Shown piece by piece: positions 8,019 to 15,717 of a stretch of DNA of 18,052 nt; position 1 is the stretch's first letter; the number at the start of each line of letters is the position of its first letter. The translations under genes and the position numbers were made by a program. Below the pieces are notes generated by a model. That model made no database searches and was not told the origin of the DNA. It worked only from the letters and a program-made list of their open reading frames with translations. Location of the stretch: the NCBI GenBank assembly GCA_964410015.1, contig CAYPFV010000053.1, positions 1 to 18,052 of the forward strand. Direction: 5' to 3'. This DNA comes from SKVR01 sp964410015. Lineage in GTDB: Bacteria > Bacteroidota > Bacteroidia > Bacteroidales > UBA7960.

Positions 8019-8407
8019 TAGTCTTTTAGAGTAACGATAGAAAACTCAGGTGCGTCGAGAATATGCTTTTTTACTGTGCATTGTCCGGCAGCTTTAATAA
8101 CTGCTTCCCTGTATTTATCAGGAAAACTATCAGGTAAGTGTATTTTTATATCAATGCGGTCAATCATTCTTTTTTGAGTATCGAAATGATGTTTTTGTGT
8201 TACTTTGATACCCTCTTCGGGTAGGTCTCTTTTCTGGCAAAATGATTTTACATACCAACCAACGCAGGTGCCTATACTCAGCAAAAAAAGATCAAAAGGT
8301 GCGAGCGCCTCGTTGTCTCCACCTGCTTTTTCCGGTTGATCTGTTATCAGTTCGAAACCTTTGTATTTTGCTGTAACTTTTTGTTTTTCGCCTAAATAAA
8401 TATCCAT
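8018..8407 (-). CDS. OsmC family protein (peroxide/thiol reductase-like)
   Basis: This is a 129-residue OsmC/Ohr-superfamily protein. The signature central helix is 'APFDLFLLSIGTCVGWYVKSFCQKRDLP', with the first catalytic-position Cys at C48. The second is C110, in 'AAGQCTVKKHILDAPEF'. The Cys spacing and the 'QCTVKKHI' context match OsmC-like proteins, which reduce organic hydroperoxides through this thiol pair; C57 is an extra Cys. It is predicted to be a cytosolic dimer. The start ATG is 17 bp downstream of the thioesterase stop, so it is probably the third gene of an operon with the ZIP transporter and the thioesterase. Whether it is a true peroxidase or belongs to the less characterised YhfA/OsmC-like branch cannot be decided here. 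Confidence 0.87.
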   Translation of the reverse strand: MDIYLGEKQKVTAKYKGFELITDQPEKAGGDNEALAPFDLFLLSIGTCVGWYVKSFCQKRDLPEEGIKVTQKHHFDTQKRMIDRIDIKIHLPDSFPDKYREAVIKAAGQCTVKKHILDAPEFSIVTLKD

Positions 8408-8424
8408 ATTTTAATTTTTGAGGA

Positions 8425-8835
8425 TTACGATTGAAATAAGTTTTCGATTGCCTGAGTAAACCAGGAAGGTGCAGGGCAAGGTTTTCGCTTTTTCATATCA
8501 ATAAATGCCAGCACTGTTTCACCTTTGTTGAGTATTTCTCTTTTTTGATTGTATACTTCATAGAAGAAATGCATACGTGAAACAGGCATTTCTTTTACAA
8601 TTGTTTTTATGGTTAGCAAATCATCGTAAAAAGCAGGTTTAATATATTTACAGTTGAGCGTAACAATAGGCATCATTACCCCTTTTTCTTCCATTTGCCG
8701 GTAAGTCATACCCAGTTGTCTCATTGCTTCTGCCCTTCCCACCTCATAATAGGCAGGATAATTTCCATAGTAAACATATCCCATTTTATCGGTTTCCGAA
8801 TATCTTACTCTTATTTGTGTTTCGCTTACGTACAT
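8425..8835 (-). CDS. Acyl-CoA thioesterase, hotdog fold (YbgC/FadM type, 4HBT)
   Basis: The 136-residue single hotdog domain protein has the 4HBT motif near the N-terminus, 'VRYSETDKMGYVYYGNYPAYYE' split over residues 10-31. It includes the catalytic Asp D16 and the following G and Y/N residues; 'VGRAEAMRQLG' of the central helix comes next. 'VTLNCKYIKPAFYDDLLTIKT' and 'HFFYEVYNQKREILNKGETVLAFID' complete the fold. Such enzymes hydrolyse acyl-CoA thioesters; the chain length preferred cannot be read from the sequence. It is separated from the ZIP transporter gene by 10 bp and from the OsmC-like gene by 17 bp, so the three are most likely co-transcribed. Confidence 0.9.
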   Translation of the reverse strand: MYVSETQIRVRYSETDKMGYVYYGNYPAYYEVGRAEAMRQLGMTYRQMEEKGVMMPIVTLNCKYIKPAFYDDLLTIKTIVKEMPVSRMHFFYEVYNQKREILNKGETVLAFIDMKKRKPCPAPSWFTQAIENLFQS

Positions 8836-8845
8836 GCAAAGTTTT

Positions 8846-9691
8846 TTAATTTAAGAGTACCAGACTAATTGCCATAACTGCCATACCTGCAAACATTCCG
8901 TATATAGCGAGGTGTGATTCTCCATACTCTCTTGCACCGGGCAATAATTCATCGATAGAAATAAAAACCATTATACCTGCTACAGAAGCAAATACAAATC
9001 CGAATACCATATTGTTCAAAAAAGGCATAAGAATCAAAAAACCAGCAACTGCTCCAATAGGTTCGGCCAATCCGGATAAAAAACTATGATTAAATGCTTT
9101 TCTTTTGCTCTGTGTAGCAAAATACAGTGGAACCGATACAGCTATTCCTTCCGGAATGTTGTGTATGGCTATAGCGATGGCAATAGGCAAACCCAGTTTG
9201 ATGTCTTCAAGAGCAACAATAAAAGTTGCCAAACCTTCGGGAAAATTGTGCAAACCAATGGCTACAGCAGACATTACACCCATTCTGTAAAGTTTTTTCC
9301 TATGATGGTACTCCAAATTGCTCCGTTGATCTTCAATATCTTCTACTTTTCTTATTTCATGGGGGTTTCCAAAAGAAGGAACCATTTTATCAATGATGGC
9401 AATCAAAAGCATACCACCAAAAAAACCAGCAATTGCCAAAAGGTTTCCCATCTGATCGGTGTTATTTTCGAGCATAGATTCAATACTTTTAGGGAATATT
9501 TCCATAAAAGAAACATAGATCATTACTCCGGCAGAAAATCCCATGGAAATACTGAGAAATTTTGTATTGGTGGTTTTGGCAAAAAAAGCAATGGTGCTGC
9601 CAATTCCGGTTGATAAACCGGCAAAAAGAGTTAACAGAAAAGCAGGTAAAACATTTTGGTAATTATCCGTAAATCCAGAAAATATTTCCAT
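8846..9691 (-). CDS. zupT: ZIP family divalent metal transporter ZupT
   Basis: The 281-residue protein has about eight membrane segments. The two metal-site signatures are present in order: 'HNFPEG' at 148-153 and 'HNIPEG' at 177-182. 'AEPIGA' at 209-214 and 'GIMVFISIDELLP' at 239-251 follow, all typical of ZupT. Residues about 105-135 form the charged cytoplasmic loop between segments III and IV, with an HH pair. ZupT imports Zn2+ and other divalent cations such as Fe2+ and Mn2+ across the inner membrane. The length is close to usual, with a slightly longer N-terminus and loop. It is the first gene of the minus-strand cluster leading to the thioesterase and OsmC-like genes. No zinc-regulator (Zur) box was recognised upstream. 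Confidence 0.93.
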   Translation of the reverse strand: MEIFSGFTDNYQNVLPAFLLTLFAGLSTGIGSTIAFFAKTTNTKFLSISMGFSAGVMIYVSFMEIFPKSIESMLENNTDQMGNLLAIAGFFGGMLLIAIIDKMVPSFGNPHEIRKVEDIEDQRSNLEYHHRKKLYRMGVMSAVAIGLHNFPEGLATFIVALEDIKLGLPIAIAIAIHNIPEGIAVSVPLYFATQSKRKAFNHSFLSGLAEPIGAVAGFLILMPFLNNMVFGFVFASVAGIMVFISIDELLPGAREYGESHLAIYGMFAGMAVMAISLVLLN

Positions 9692-9793
9692 TTTTGATCT
9701 TCTTTATTAAATTATTTGTTGAAAGTGAATTAACCAGAAAAATACTTTCCTGATTAAAATGATTTTATTGCTAAATGTTCATAAATTATTGAT

Positions 9794-9924
9794 GAGTCCA
9801 CTCAGAAAACTTGTTTTAGGAAAATCTGTGTTCATTTTCTGTTTTTAAACCCACTGATTGTTAGAATTTAACATCTGTGTAAATCTGTGTAATCTGTGGA
9901 TAATTGACTTTTTAGAGTGGACTC
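9794..9924. mobile_element. 131-bp MITE-like element, copy 1
   Basis: It is bounded by perfect 10-bp inverted repeats, GAGTCCACTC (9794-9803) and GAGTGGACTC (9915-9924). Direct repeats of ATTGAT flank it (9788-9793 and 9925-9930), as a target-site duplication would. Copy 2 (17539-17669) has exactly the same length and aligns without gaps, with 14 differences by my hand count. The interior carries four ATCTGTG heptamers and a DnaA-box sequence (9895-9903). It has no coding capacity, so any transposition would need a transposase supplied from elsewhere. Confidence 0.75.
9895..9903 (-). promoter_or_regulatory. DnaA-box match inside element copy 1
   Basis: TGTGGATAA on the plus strand is the exact complement of the DnaA box consensus TTATCCACA. 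The same nine bases occur at the same place in element copy 2. Binding in the cell is not shown by the sequence. Confidence 0.45.
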
Positions 9925-10067
9925 ATTGATTAGAATAAAGCATTGTGATCAAAAAGGTTAATCTTCTGAGAATGAAATATATTTTTTTATAAAAAAATGA
10001 ATGAAAGATAGTTATCATTTGTTACCTAATGTTTTAATGTAACGATTAAAAAACCTCAAACAAACCA

Positions 10068-11996
10068 TTAGCTTGCAGATAATGCAAAACTGTTATTACA
10101 GATTTTTTTTACTTCCTGCAATATGCTTTCCTGATCGAAACCACACTCGGCATGTAATTCATTAAGAGTTCCATGCTGCACAAAACGATCGGGAATACCT
10201 AATCTTTTTACTTTTGCGTGGTAATGGTTATCTACCATAAATTCAATAACTGCCGATCCCATTCCTCCAGACAGCGCATGATCTTCGATGGTAATGATTT
10301 TATCATGCTGTATAAATATTTCTTTGAGCATATCCTCATCAAGAGGTTTTACAAATCTCAGATCGTAAAGTGCTGCTTCGATTGCATTTTCTTTTTTGAG
10401 TTTCTGACAAACTTTTAAAGCATTATTTCCCACGGGTCCGAGGGTAATGATAGCCAGGTCTTTTCCGTCGAGTAATTTTCTTCCCTTCCCAACTTTTACC
10501 CTTTCAAAAGGTTTTCTCCAATCCTTCAATACACCATTGCCCCGAGGGTATCTTAGTACCCATGGTTTTTTTGCTTCTAACTGCGCAGTGTACATCAAAT
10601 TGCGCAATTCGGTTTCATTCATAGGGGCAGCAATGGTTAGTCCGGGAATACATCTTAGAAAGGAGATATCAAAATTTCCGTGGTGAGTAGCTCCGTCCTC
10701 ACCTACCAAGCCAGCTCTGTCGAGACAGAAAATAACAGGAAGATTTTGCAGAGCCACATCATGTATAGCCTGATCATATGCACGCTGAAAGAAAGAAGAA
10801 TAAATATTGCAGAAAGGGATCAATCCCTGAGAAGCCAATCCGGCTGCAAAAGTTACAGCATGTTGCTCAGCTATACCTACATCAAATGCTCTTTCAGGTA
10901 TGGCTTTCATCATAATGTTGAGCGATGATCCGGTAGGCATAGCTGGTGTAATGCCCACAATTTTTGGGTTTTCTTTGGCCAACTCCAGTAGTGTTTGTCC
11001 GAATACAACCTGATATTTTGGTGGTTTATTTCTTTCGCAGGGGGCGATTTTTAGTTCCCCGGTTCTTTTATTAAAAAAACCAGGAGCATGAAATTTGGTT
11101 TGCTCTTTTTCTGCGTAAGGATAACCTTTACCTTTTACGGTAATAACATGAAGTAATTTTGGGCCCTTAATGGATTTCAGATCGGTAAGAACCTTTGTAA
11201 GGTGTTGTACATCATGCCCGTCAACAGGTCCAAAATACCTGAAATTGAGTGATTCAAAAAGATTGCTTTGTTTGAACAAGGCAGTTTTCATGGCAGTTTC
11301 CATTTTCTGAATCAAAATCCGTGCGTCAGGGCCATATTTGCTGAGAGAACCTAATATATTCCAGATATCGTCTTTAAGTTTATTGTAAGTTTTAGAAGTG
11401 GTAATATCGGTGAGATATTCCTTGAGGGCCCCCACATTTTTGTCAATGGCTATACCATTATCGTTGAGAATCACCAGGAGGTTTGCATTGGCAACTCCAG
11501 CATGGTTGAGCGCTTCAAACGACATACCTGCCGTCATACTTCCATCGCCGATAACGGCAATATGATTTCGATCTTTTTGTCCATGAAGGGAAGAAGCAAT
11601 TGCCATACCAAGGGCAGCAGAAATACTTGTGGAAGAATGACCAGTGCCAAAAGCATCGTATTCACTTTCAGACATTTTAGGAAAACCACTCAAACCCTCA
11701 TATTTTCTGTTTGTATGAAAAATATCCCTTCTACCGGTAAGAATCTTGTGCCCATATGCCTGATGACCTACATCCCAGATTAATTTGTCAATAGGTGTAT
11801 TAAAGACATAATGCAAGGCAACTGTAAGCTCTACAACGCCTAAGCTTGCTCCAAAATGACCAGGATTAATGCAGGCAGCATCAATTATAAACTGTCGTAA
11901 CTCTTCACTTAAAAGTTCAAGTTGCTGTCGATCCAGTTTTTTTAAATCTGAAGGTGAGTTTATTGTTGATAATAGATTACCGGCTTTTATTGCCAT
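10068..11996 (-). CDS. dxs: 1-deoxy-D-xylulose-5-phosphate synthase
   Basis: This 642-residue enzyme is thiamine-diphosphate dependent. It condenses pyruvate with glyceraldehyde 3-phosphate to DXP, the entry step of the MEP isoprenoid pathway. Visible motifs are 'GHFGASLGVVELTVALHYVF' (46-65), 'DVGHQAYGHK' with H78, 'GTGHSSTSISAALG' with H120, the TPP/Mg motif 'GDGSMTAGMSFEALNHAG' (150-167) closed by 'NDNGIAI', and 'YFGPVDGHD' (254-262). The catalytic Glu is E377 in 'DVGIAEQHAVTFAAGLA', and 'RAGLVGEDGATHHGNFD' (427-443) and 'LRYPRG' follow. Length and domain order (TPP-binding, pyrimidine-binding, transketolase C) are complete. It appears to be monocistronic. A minus-strand TACTTTTG box at 12038-12031 lies about 35 bp upstream. 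No other MEP-pathway gene is nearby. Confidence 0.97.
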   Translation of the reverse strand: MAIKAGNLLSTINSPSDLKKLDRQQLELLSEELRQFIIDAACINPGHFGASLGVVELTVALHYVFNTPIDKLIWDVGHQAYGHKILTGRRDIFHTNRKYEGLSGFPKMSESEYDAFGTGHSSTSISAALGMAIASSLHGQKDRNHIAVIGDGSMTAGMSFEALNHAGVANANLLVILNDNGIAIDKNVGALKEYLTDITTSKTYNKLKDDIWNILGSLSKYGPDARILIQKMETAMKTALFKQSNLFESLNFRYFGPVDGHDVQHLTKVLTDLKSIKGPKLLHVITVKGKGYPYAEKEQTKFHAPGFFNKRTGELKIAPCERNKPPKYQVVFGQTLLELAKENPKIVGITPAMPTGSSLNIMMKAIPERAFDVGIAEQHAVTFAAGLASQGLIPFCNIYSSFFQRAYDQAIHDVALQNLPVIFCLDRAGLVGEDGATHHGNFDISFLRCIPGLTIAAPMNETELRNLMYTAQLEAKKPWVLRYPRGNGVLKDWRKPFERVKVGKGRKLLDGKDLAIITLGPVGNNALKVCQKLKKENAIEAALYDLRFVKPLDEDMLKEIFIQHDKIITIEDHALSGGMGSAVIEFMVDNHYHAKVKRLGIPDRFVQHGTLNELHAECGFDQESILQEVKKICNNSFALSAS

Positions 11997-12561
11997 TTCC
12001 TGAACGTTTTATTCTTTAAATTAGATTTTACAAAAGTATAAAATATTATAATTAGAAAAAATCTTATGTAGCGCTGAGAATTAAAAAGTGCCTTAATCTT
12101 TTAAAAATGATAAAAAATTCAATGTCATAAAATAATTTTTATGGTTAGGGAAACTCGTTTTTTCATAATGAAAATTTACTTTTTTCCTCCCAGACAATCG
12201 TTTGCTTAGAGGAACTGCTTTTGCACTCTGATCACTAATCTTTATAGCTGATGGGCAGATCAGGAAATGTATGCACCCAGTTCGATTTTTTAAATATCTT
12301 TGTGGCGTTAAATTTATTCAATCTAAATAAGGTTAAGCAATCTTAACATCAAAAAGATCAACAGTTTAATTTATCTTAAAATTTGATATGAAAACATTCA
12401 GAGCATCGTTCAGAATTTAAATCAGATAAATAATTGATGGATGATTGGGCAAATATAAATAAATGGCTAAATGTATTTTACCTAAATTCCTTAAAAAAAC
12501 TGGTTGAAGTAAGTTTGAATAAGATTGTTTATAATATTTCCACTTTACAGTATTACAATTT
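11997..12561. other. Intergenic region between divergent dxs and feoAB
   Basis: This 565-bp AT-rich region must hold both promoters. Facing dxs is TACTTTTG (12038-12031). Facing feoAB are TATCTTTG (12295-12302) and TAAGTTTG (12510-12517). None has a clear TTTG at -33. A perfect dyad, GTTAAG-CAAT-CTTAAC, is at 12332-12347. GTAGCGCTGA at 12068-12077 is the complement of a 10-base core of the repeats at the right edge of the window. A 42-codon ORF next to feoAB is listed separately. No known riboswitch is recognised. Confidence 0.5.
12332..12347. promoter_or_regulatory. Perfect dyad upstream of feoAB, possible operator
   Basis: GTTAAG, a 4-base spacer and CTTAAC form a perfect 6+6 inverted repeat about 30 bp downstream of a TATCTTTG (-7-like) box and 215 bp before feoAB. 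Position and symmetry would suit a repressor site, for instance of the metal-responsive DtxR family. The sequence does not closely match a consensus I know. Confidence 0.25.
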
Positions 12562-12565
12562 ATGA
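12437..12565 (+). CDS. Possible 42-residue leader ORF overlapping the feoAB start
   Basis: An ATG at 12437 opens 42 codons ending at a TGA (12563-12565) that overlaps the feoAB ATG (12562-12564) as ATGA, the arrangement typical of translational coupling. The peptide (starting MDDWANINKWL and ending LQYYNL) alternates hydrophobic residues with Lys/Asn and has no recognised domain. In AT-rich DNA such a frame may arise by chance, and a -7-like TAAGTTTG box lies inside it. It is listed because of the exact overlap only. Confidence 0.2.
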   Translation: MDDWANINKWLNVFYLNSLKKLVEVSLNKIVYNISTLQYYNL

Positions 12566-15087
12566 AATTGTTAGATCTTCAGAATGGCGAAAAAGGTATA
12601 ATTCAAAAAGTAAGAGGACGCGGTGCGTTTAGAAGGAGAATCATTGAAATGGGTTTTATAATGGGAAAAACCGTTGAGGTGATAAAAAAAGCGCCCTTGA
12701 AAGACCCCATAGAGTATCGCATTATGGGATATAATGTTTCTCTTAGGAGCAGCGAAGCAGAGTTGATAGAGGTTTTGCCCTTTGATGACCAAAAGCCTTA
12801 TGTTGCTCCCAATTTTGAAGGAGTTTTGATCAAAGAAGGGTATAAAGTTATCCGGCAAAACGGCAAAAGTATCAATGTGGCTCTGGTAGGTAACCCTAAC
12901 AGTGGTAAAACAAGTTTTTTTAACCATGCCTCTGGTTCAAGAGAAAAAGTTGGCAACTACAGTGGTGTAACCATTGATGCCAAGCAAGCCTATCTGAAGC
13001 AAAGCAATTATCTGTTTAACATCACCGATTTACCAGGAACCTATTCAATTTCAGCATATACACCCGAGGAGTTATACGTAAGAGAATTTATAACAGAAAA
13101 TTTGCCTGATGTAGTAATCAATATTGTAGACGCCTCTAACCTGGAAAGAAATCTTTACCTTACCACTCAACTCATCGATATGGATATAAAGGTGGTTATG
13201 GCGCTGAATATGTATGATGAGATGGAAAAAAAGGGAGATATACTTGATTATGAATCTTTGGGAAAATTGTTGGGAATACCTGTTATACCGGTGGTAAGTA
13301 CTAAAGGAAAGGGAGTTAGGGAGGTTTTCGAGAAAGTGATTGAGGTTTACGAAGACAAAGACAAAGTACAAAGGCATATTCACATCAACTATGGTGAATC
13401 CATGGAAAGGTCAATCACTATTCTGCAGGATAAGATCAATGCAAAAGGGAATCAGCATCTTACCGACAAGGTTTCTACAAGATTTATGGCGATAAAACTG
13501 ATGGAGAAAGATACTGAGATATCTCAAAAGATCATGGAGAACTGTTTTAACCACGCCGATATTCTTGAAACAGCAAAACATGAGATTGAAAAATTAGAAA
13601 AACAGAATCATGAAAACACAGAGACTATTCTTACTGACCTTAAGTATGGATTTATTGCCGGGGCGTTAAAGCAAACCCTTCAAACACCTGCAATAGACAG
13701 GAGAAAGAAAAGTCAGATTATCGATGTTATCTTAACCAATAAATTACTTGGTTTTCCCATATTTTTGTTTTTTATGTGGGTTATGTTTTCTGCTACCTTT
13801 TTCCTGGGGAGTTATCCAATGGACTGGATAGATGCAGGTGTGGAGTACCTGAGCGTTTTTATTGACCGCAATATGGGTGAGGGTCCTTTTAAAGATTTGT
13901 TGATCAATGGTGTGGTAAGCGGTGTAGGAGGTGTAATTGTATTTTTACCCAATATTATTATTTTGTTTCTGTTTATCAGTTTCATGGAAGACTCGGGATA
14001 TATGTCAAGAGCCGTTTTTATCATGGACAAGCTTATGCATAAGATCGGTTTGCACGGCAAATCTTTTATTCCTCTTCTGATGGGTTTTGGATGCAATGTA
14101 CCTGCCATCATGGCTACCCGAACCCTTGTCAACAGAAAAGACCGGTTACTGACCATGCTCATCAATCCGTTTATGTCGTGCAGTGCCCGTTTGCCGGTTT
14201 ATGTATTGTTTATTACTGCATTTTTTCCCAACTATCAGGGCACTCTTCTTTTTCTGATTTATACCACCGGTATAGCATTTGCAGTGTTTGCTGCCATTAT
14301 ATTTAAAAAAACCATTTTTAAAGGCGAAGACCTGCCATTTGTAATGGAGCTTCCACCCTATCGCATGCCTACCTTAAAAAGTATTCTCATTCATATGTGG
14401 AGTAAAGCGGTGCACTATCTGAAAAAAATTAGCGGAATCATACTGGTGGCATCTGTCATCATTTGGGTTTTGAGTTATTTTCCCTATGGTTCTGAATACA
14501 AAAAAGATTTCAGTGAAGAACAAGAAGAGATTGAACAGACCTATACTTCTGCTATCCAAAACCTTCAGGAGTCGGATTCATTGATAATGAAGCAATTGAT
14601 GGAAGAAAAAGATATAAGAATTGAAAATCTGGAAACACAATACCTTCAAAAGAGGCAGGAAGAGAGTTATTTAGGTGATTTGGGTAAGTTTGTTGCTCCG
14701 GTAATGTATCCATTAGGTTTTGATTGGAAAATGTCAATCAGTTTGGTTTCGGGTTTGGCAGCTAAAGAAATTGTTGTCAGTACATTAGGAGTTCTTTACC
14801 AGGCAGATGAAAATGTGCAGGCAGCAAGTTCATCTCTTACAGAGAAACTACAAACGCAGGTTTATCAGGAAGGAGAGAAAAAAGGAGAAAAAGTTTTTAC
14901 ACCTCTTGTTGCCCTTTCTTTTATGATCTTTGTGCTTCTCTATTTCCCCTGTATAGGTGTTTTGGCGGCCATTATCAAAGAATCGGGAAGTTGGAAGTGG
15001 GGTGCATTTACGGTTTTTTATACTACCGCAGTAGCTTGGCTAGCCTCATTATTAGTATATCAAACCGGTAGTTTATTAGGTTTCTGA
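12562..15087 (+). CDS. feoB: FeoA-FeoB fusion, ferrous iron transporter
   Basis: The 841-residue protein fuses an N-terminal FeoA SH3-like domain (1 to about 74, 'LLDLQNGEKGIIQKVRG...RRRIIEMGF') to a full FeoB. The G domain is at about 103-265: G1 'GNPNSGKT' 110-117, G2 region 'YSGVT' 133-137, G3 'DLPG' 156-159, G4 'NMYD' 216-219, and the G5 region 'VVSTKGKG' 244-251. A helical spacer (about 275-390) precedes the membrane part, which has two gate regions containing 'GCNVPA' (510-515) and 'SCSARLPVY' (539-547). Residues 645-705 are a charged, coiled-coil-like insert. FeoB drives GTP-dependent Fe2+ uptake across the inner membrane. FeoA-FeoB fusions are usual in Bacteroidota. It is followed after 15 bp by its Cys-rich partner. 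Confidence 0.96.
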   Translation: MKLLDLQNGEKGIIQKVRGRGAFRRRIIEMGFIMGKTVEVIKKAPLKDPIEYRIMGYNVSLRSSEAELIEVLPFDDQKPYVAPNFEGVLIKEGYKVIRQNGKSINVALVGNPNSGKTSFFNHASGSREKVGNYSGVTIDAKQAYLKQSNYLFNITDLPGTYSISAYTPEELYVREFITENLPDVVINIVDASNLERNLYLTTQLIDMDIKVVMALNMYDEMEKKGDILDYESLGKLLGIPVIPVVSTKGKGVREVFEKVIEVYEDKDKVQRHIHINYGESMERSITILQDKINAKGNQHLTDKVSTRFMAIKLMEKDTEISQKIMENCFNHADILETAKHEIEKLEKQNHENTETILTDLKYGFIAGALKQTLQTPAIDRRKKSQIIDVILTNKLLGFPIFLFFMWVMFSATFFLGSYPMDWIDAGVEYLSVFIDRNMGEGPFKDLLINGVVSGVGGVIVFLPNIIILFLFISFMEDSGYMSRAVFIMDKLMHKIGLHGKSFIPLLMGFGCNVPAIMATRTLVNRKDRLLTMLINPFMSCSARLPVYVLFITAFFPNYQGTLLFLIYTTGIAFAVFAAIIFKKTIFKGEDLPFVMELPPYRMPTLKSILIHMWSKAVHYLKKISGIILVASVIIWVLSYFPYGSEYKKDFSEEQEEIEQTYTSAIQNLQESDSLIMKQLMEEKDIRIENLETQYLQKRQEESYLGDLGKFVAPVMYPLGFDWKMSISLVSGLAAKEIVVSTLGVLYQADENVQAASSSLTEKLQTQVYQEGEKKGEKVFTPLVALSFMIFVLLYFPCIGVLAAIIKESGSWKWGAFTVFYTTAVAWLASLLVYQTGSLLGF

Positions 15088-15102
15088 TAAAAAAATATTA
15101 AA

Positions 15103-15312
15103 ATGATATCTCAGTGGATTATTACCATCATTGTTTCGGTTTTAGCTTTCGGATATGCTCTGTTTAAAATATTCAAACTCCTGAAAAAGCCAACCTCGGG
15201 AAAAACGAGCAAAGCCGATGACTGTGAGGGTTGCTCCTCCAATTGCAATGAATGTCCACTGAAAACAGATATGGATGAGTTACTGAGAAAAAACAGATCA
15301 TTGGGGTCTTAA
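15103..15312 (+). CDS. FeoB-associated Cys-rich membrane protein
   Basis: This 69-residue protein has one N-terminal membrane helix (about 4-25), a Lys-rich stretch, and a cytosolic-looking tail with four cysteines in a C-x2-C-x3-C-x2-C pattern ('CEGCSSNCNEC', about 41-51). This layout defines the FeoB_associated family, small proteins encoded just after feoB in many bacteria. They may play the FeoC-like accessory role or hand on iron, but the function is not established. The start is 15 bp after the feoAB stop, so the genes are one operon. Its last 15 bases overlap the 3' end of the convergent lipoprotein gene. Confidence 0.9.
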   Translation: MISQWIITIIVSVLAFGYALFKIFKLLKKPTSGKTSKADDCEGCSSNCNECPLKTDMDELLRKNRSLGS

Positions 15313-15717
15313 ATCCATCAGGGGTTCATTGATCTTATAACATTTGTATTCGCACATGGTGTAGGAACTCAAATCTATTTTACCTCCATCAATCGCTAAC
15401 AAAGTACTGTTGCCAGTATTGTAGGTAGCGGTAAAAGAGTAGTTTTTCTCAACCGGAAGGTAATAATCCCAACTTTCAGATGACAACGTATCCTGATGGA
15501 TTAAAATATCATTCTCAAAATCTCCTTCATAAACCCTTACAACAACTTCGGGATTTAAATCATCAATTTGTAATTGCACAACAAAAAAACCCATTTCCGG
15601 CTGAATAGTATTGCAATTACGATAATCCTCATCTGTGCAGTCTTCGTATTTGCTGTCGCATGAAATGAATGCCAGCAAAGGAAAAACCAGAATGATAAGT
15701 TTTGTAAATAAGTTCAT
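15298..15717 (-). CDS. Small predicted lipoprotein, unknown function
   Basis: I choose the ATG read from 15717. It gives a 139-residue protein that starts directly with a signal peptide (MNLFTK, then a hydrophobic core) ending in a lipobox-like 'AFISC' with the lipidated Cys at 20. Longer in-frame starts up to 15780 would bury the signal. The mature N-terminus is acidic and carries C27 and C35, then a beta-rich domain ('VVQLQIDDLNPEVVVRVYEGDF', 'NYSFTATYNTGN') and a second Cys pair, C122 and C126. No family is recognised. It is probably exported and anchored to the membrane. It converges on, and overlaps by 15 bp, the feo operon. It is not obviously in an operon with the ankyrin gene, 208 bp upstream. 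Confidence 0.75.
   Translation of the reverse strand: MNLFTKLIILVFPLLAFISCDSKYEDCTDEDYRNCNTIQPEMGFFVVQLQIDDLNPEVVVRVYEGDFENDILIHQDTLSSESWDYYLPVEKNYSFTATYNTGNSTLLAIDGGKIDLSSYTMCEYKCYKINEPLMDLRPQ

Larger units (their letters stand above)
9692..10067. other. Intergenic region containing repeat element copy 1
   Basis: This 376-bp gap lies between dxs and the ZIP transporter, both minus strand. About a third of it is the 131-bp inverted-repeat-bounded element listed separately. The rest is very AT-rich and includes an 18-bp A/T-only palindrome at 9981-9998. I see no coding frame and no strong terminator for dxs. Confidence 0.6.

Noticed and set aside
9086..9613. 175-codon plus-strand frame opposite zupT
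   Set aside because: Antisense shadow of a well-identified ZIP transporter; the product has no recognisable features.
9824..9898. ATCTGTG heptamers considered as a CRISPR array or replication iterons
   Set aside because: The units are too short and unevenly spaced, there are no spacers or cas/rep genes, and the whole block is part of the 131-bp element present twice.
9981..9998. 18-bp perfect palindrome of A and T only
   Set aside because: Composed of two homopolymer runs; expected by chance in such AT-rich sequence and lacking a GC stem.
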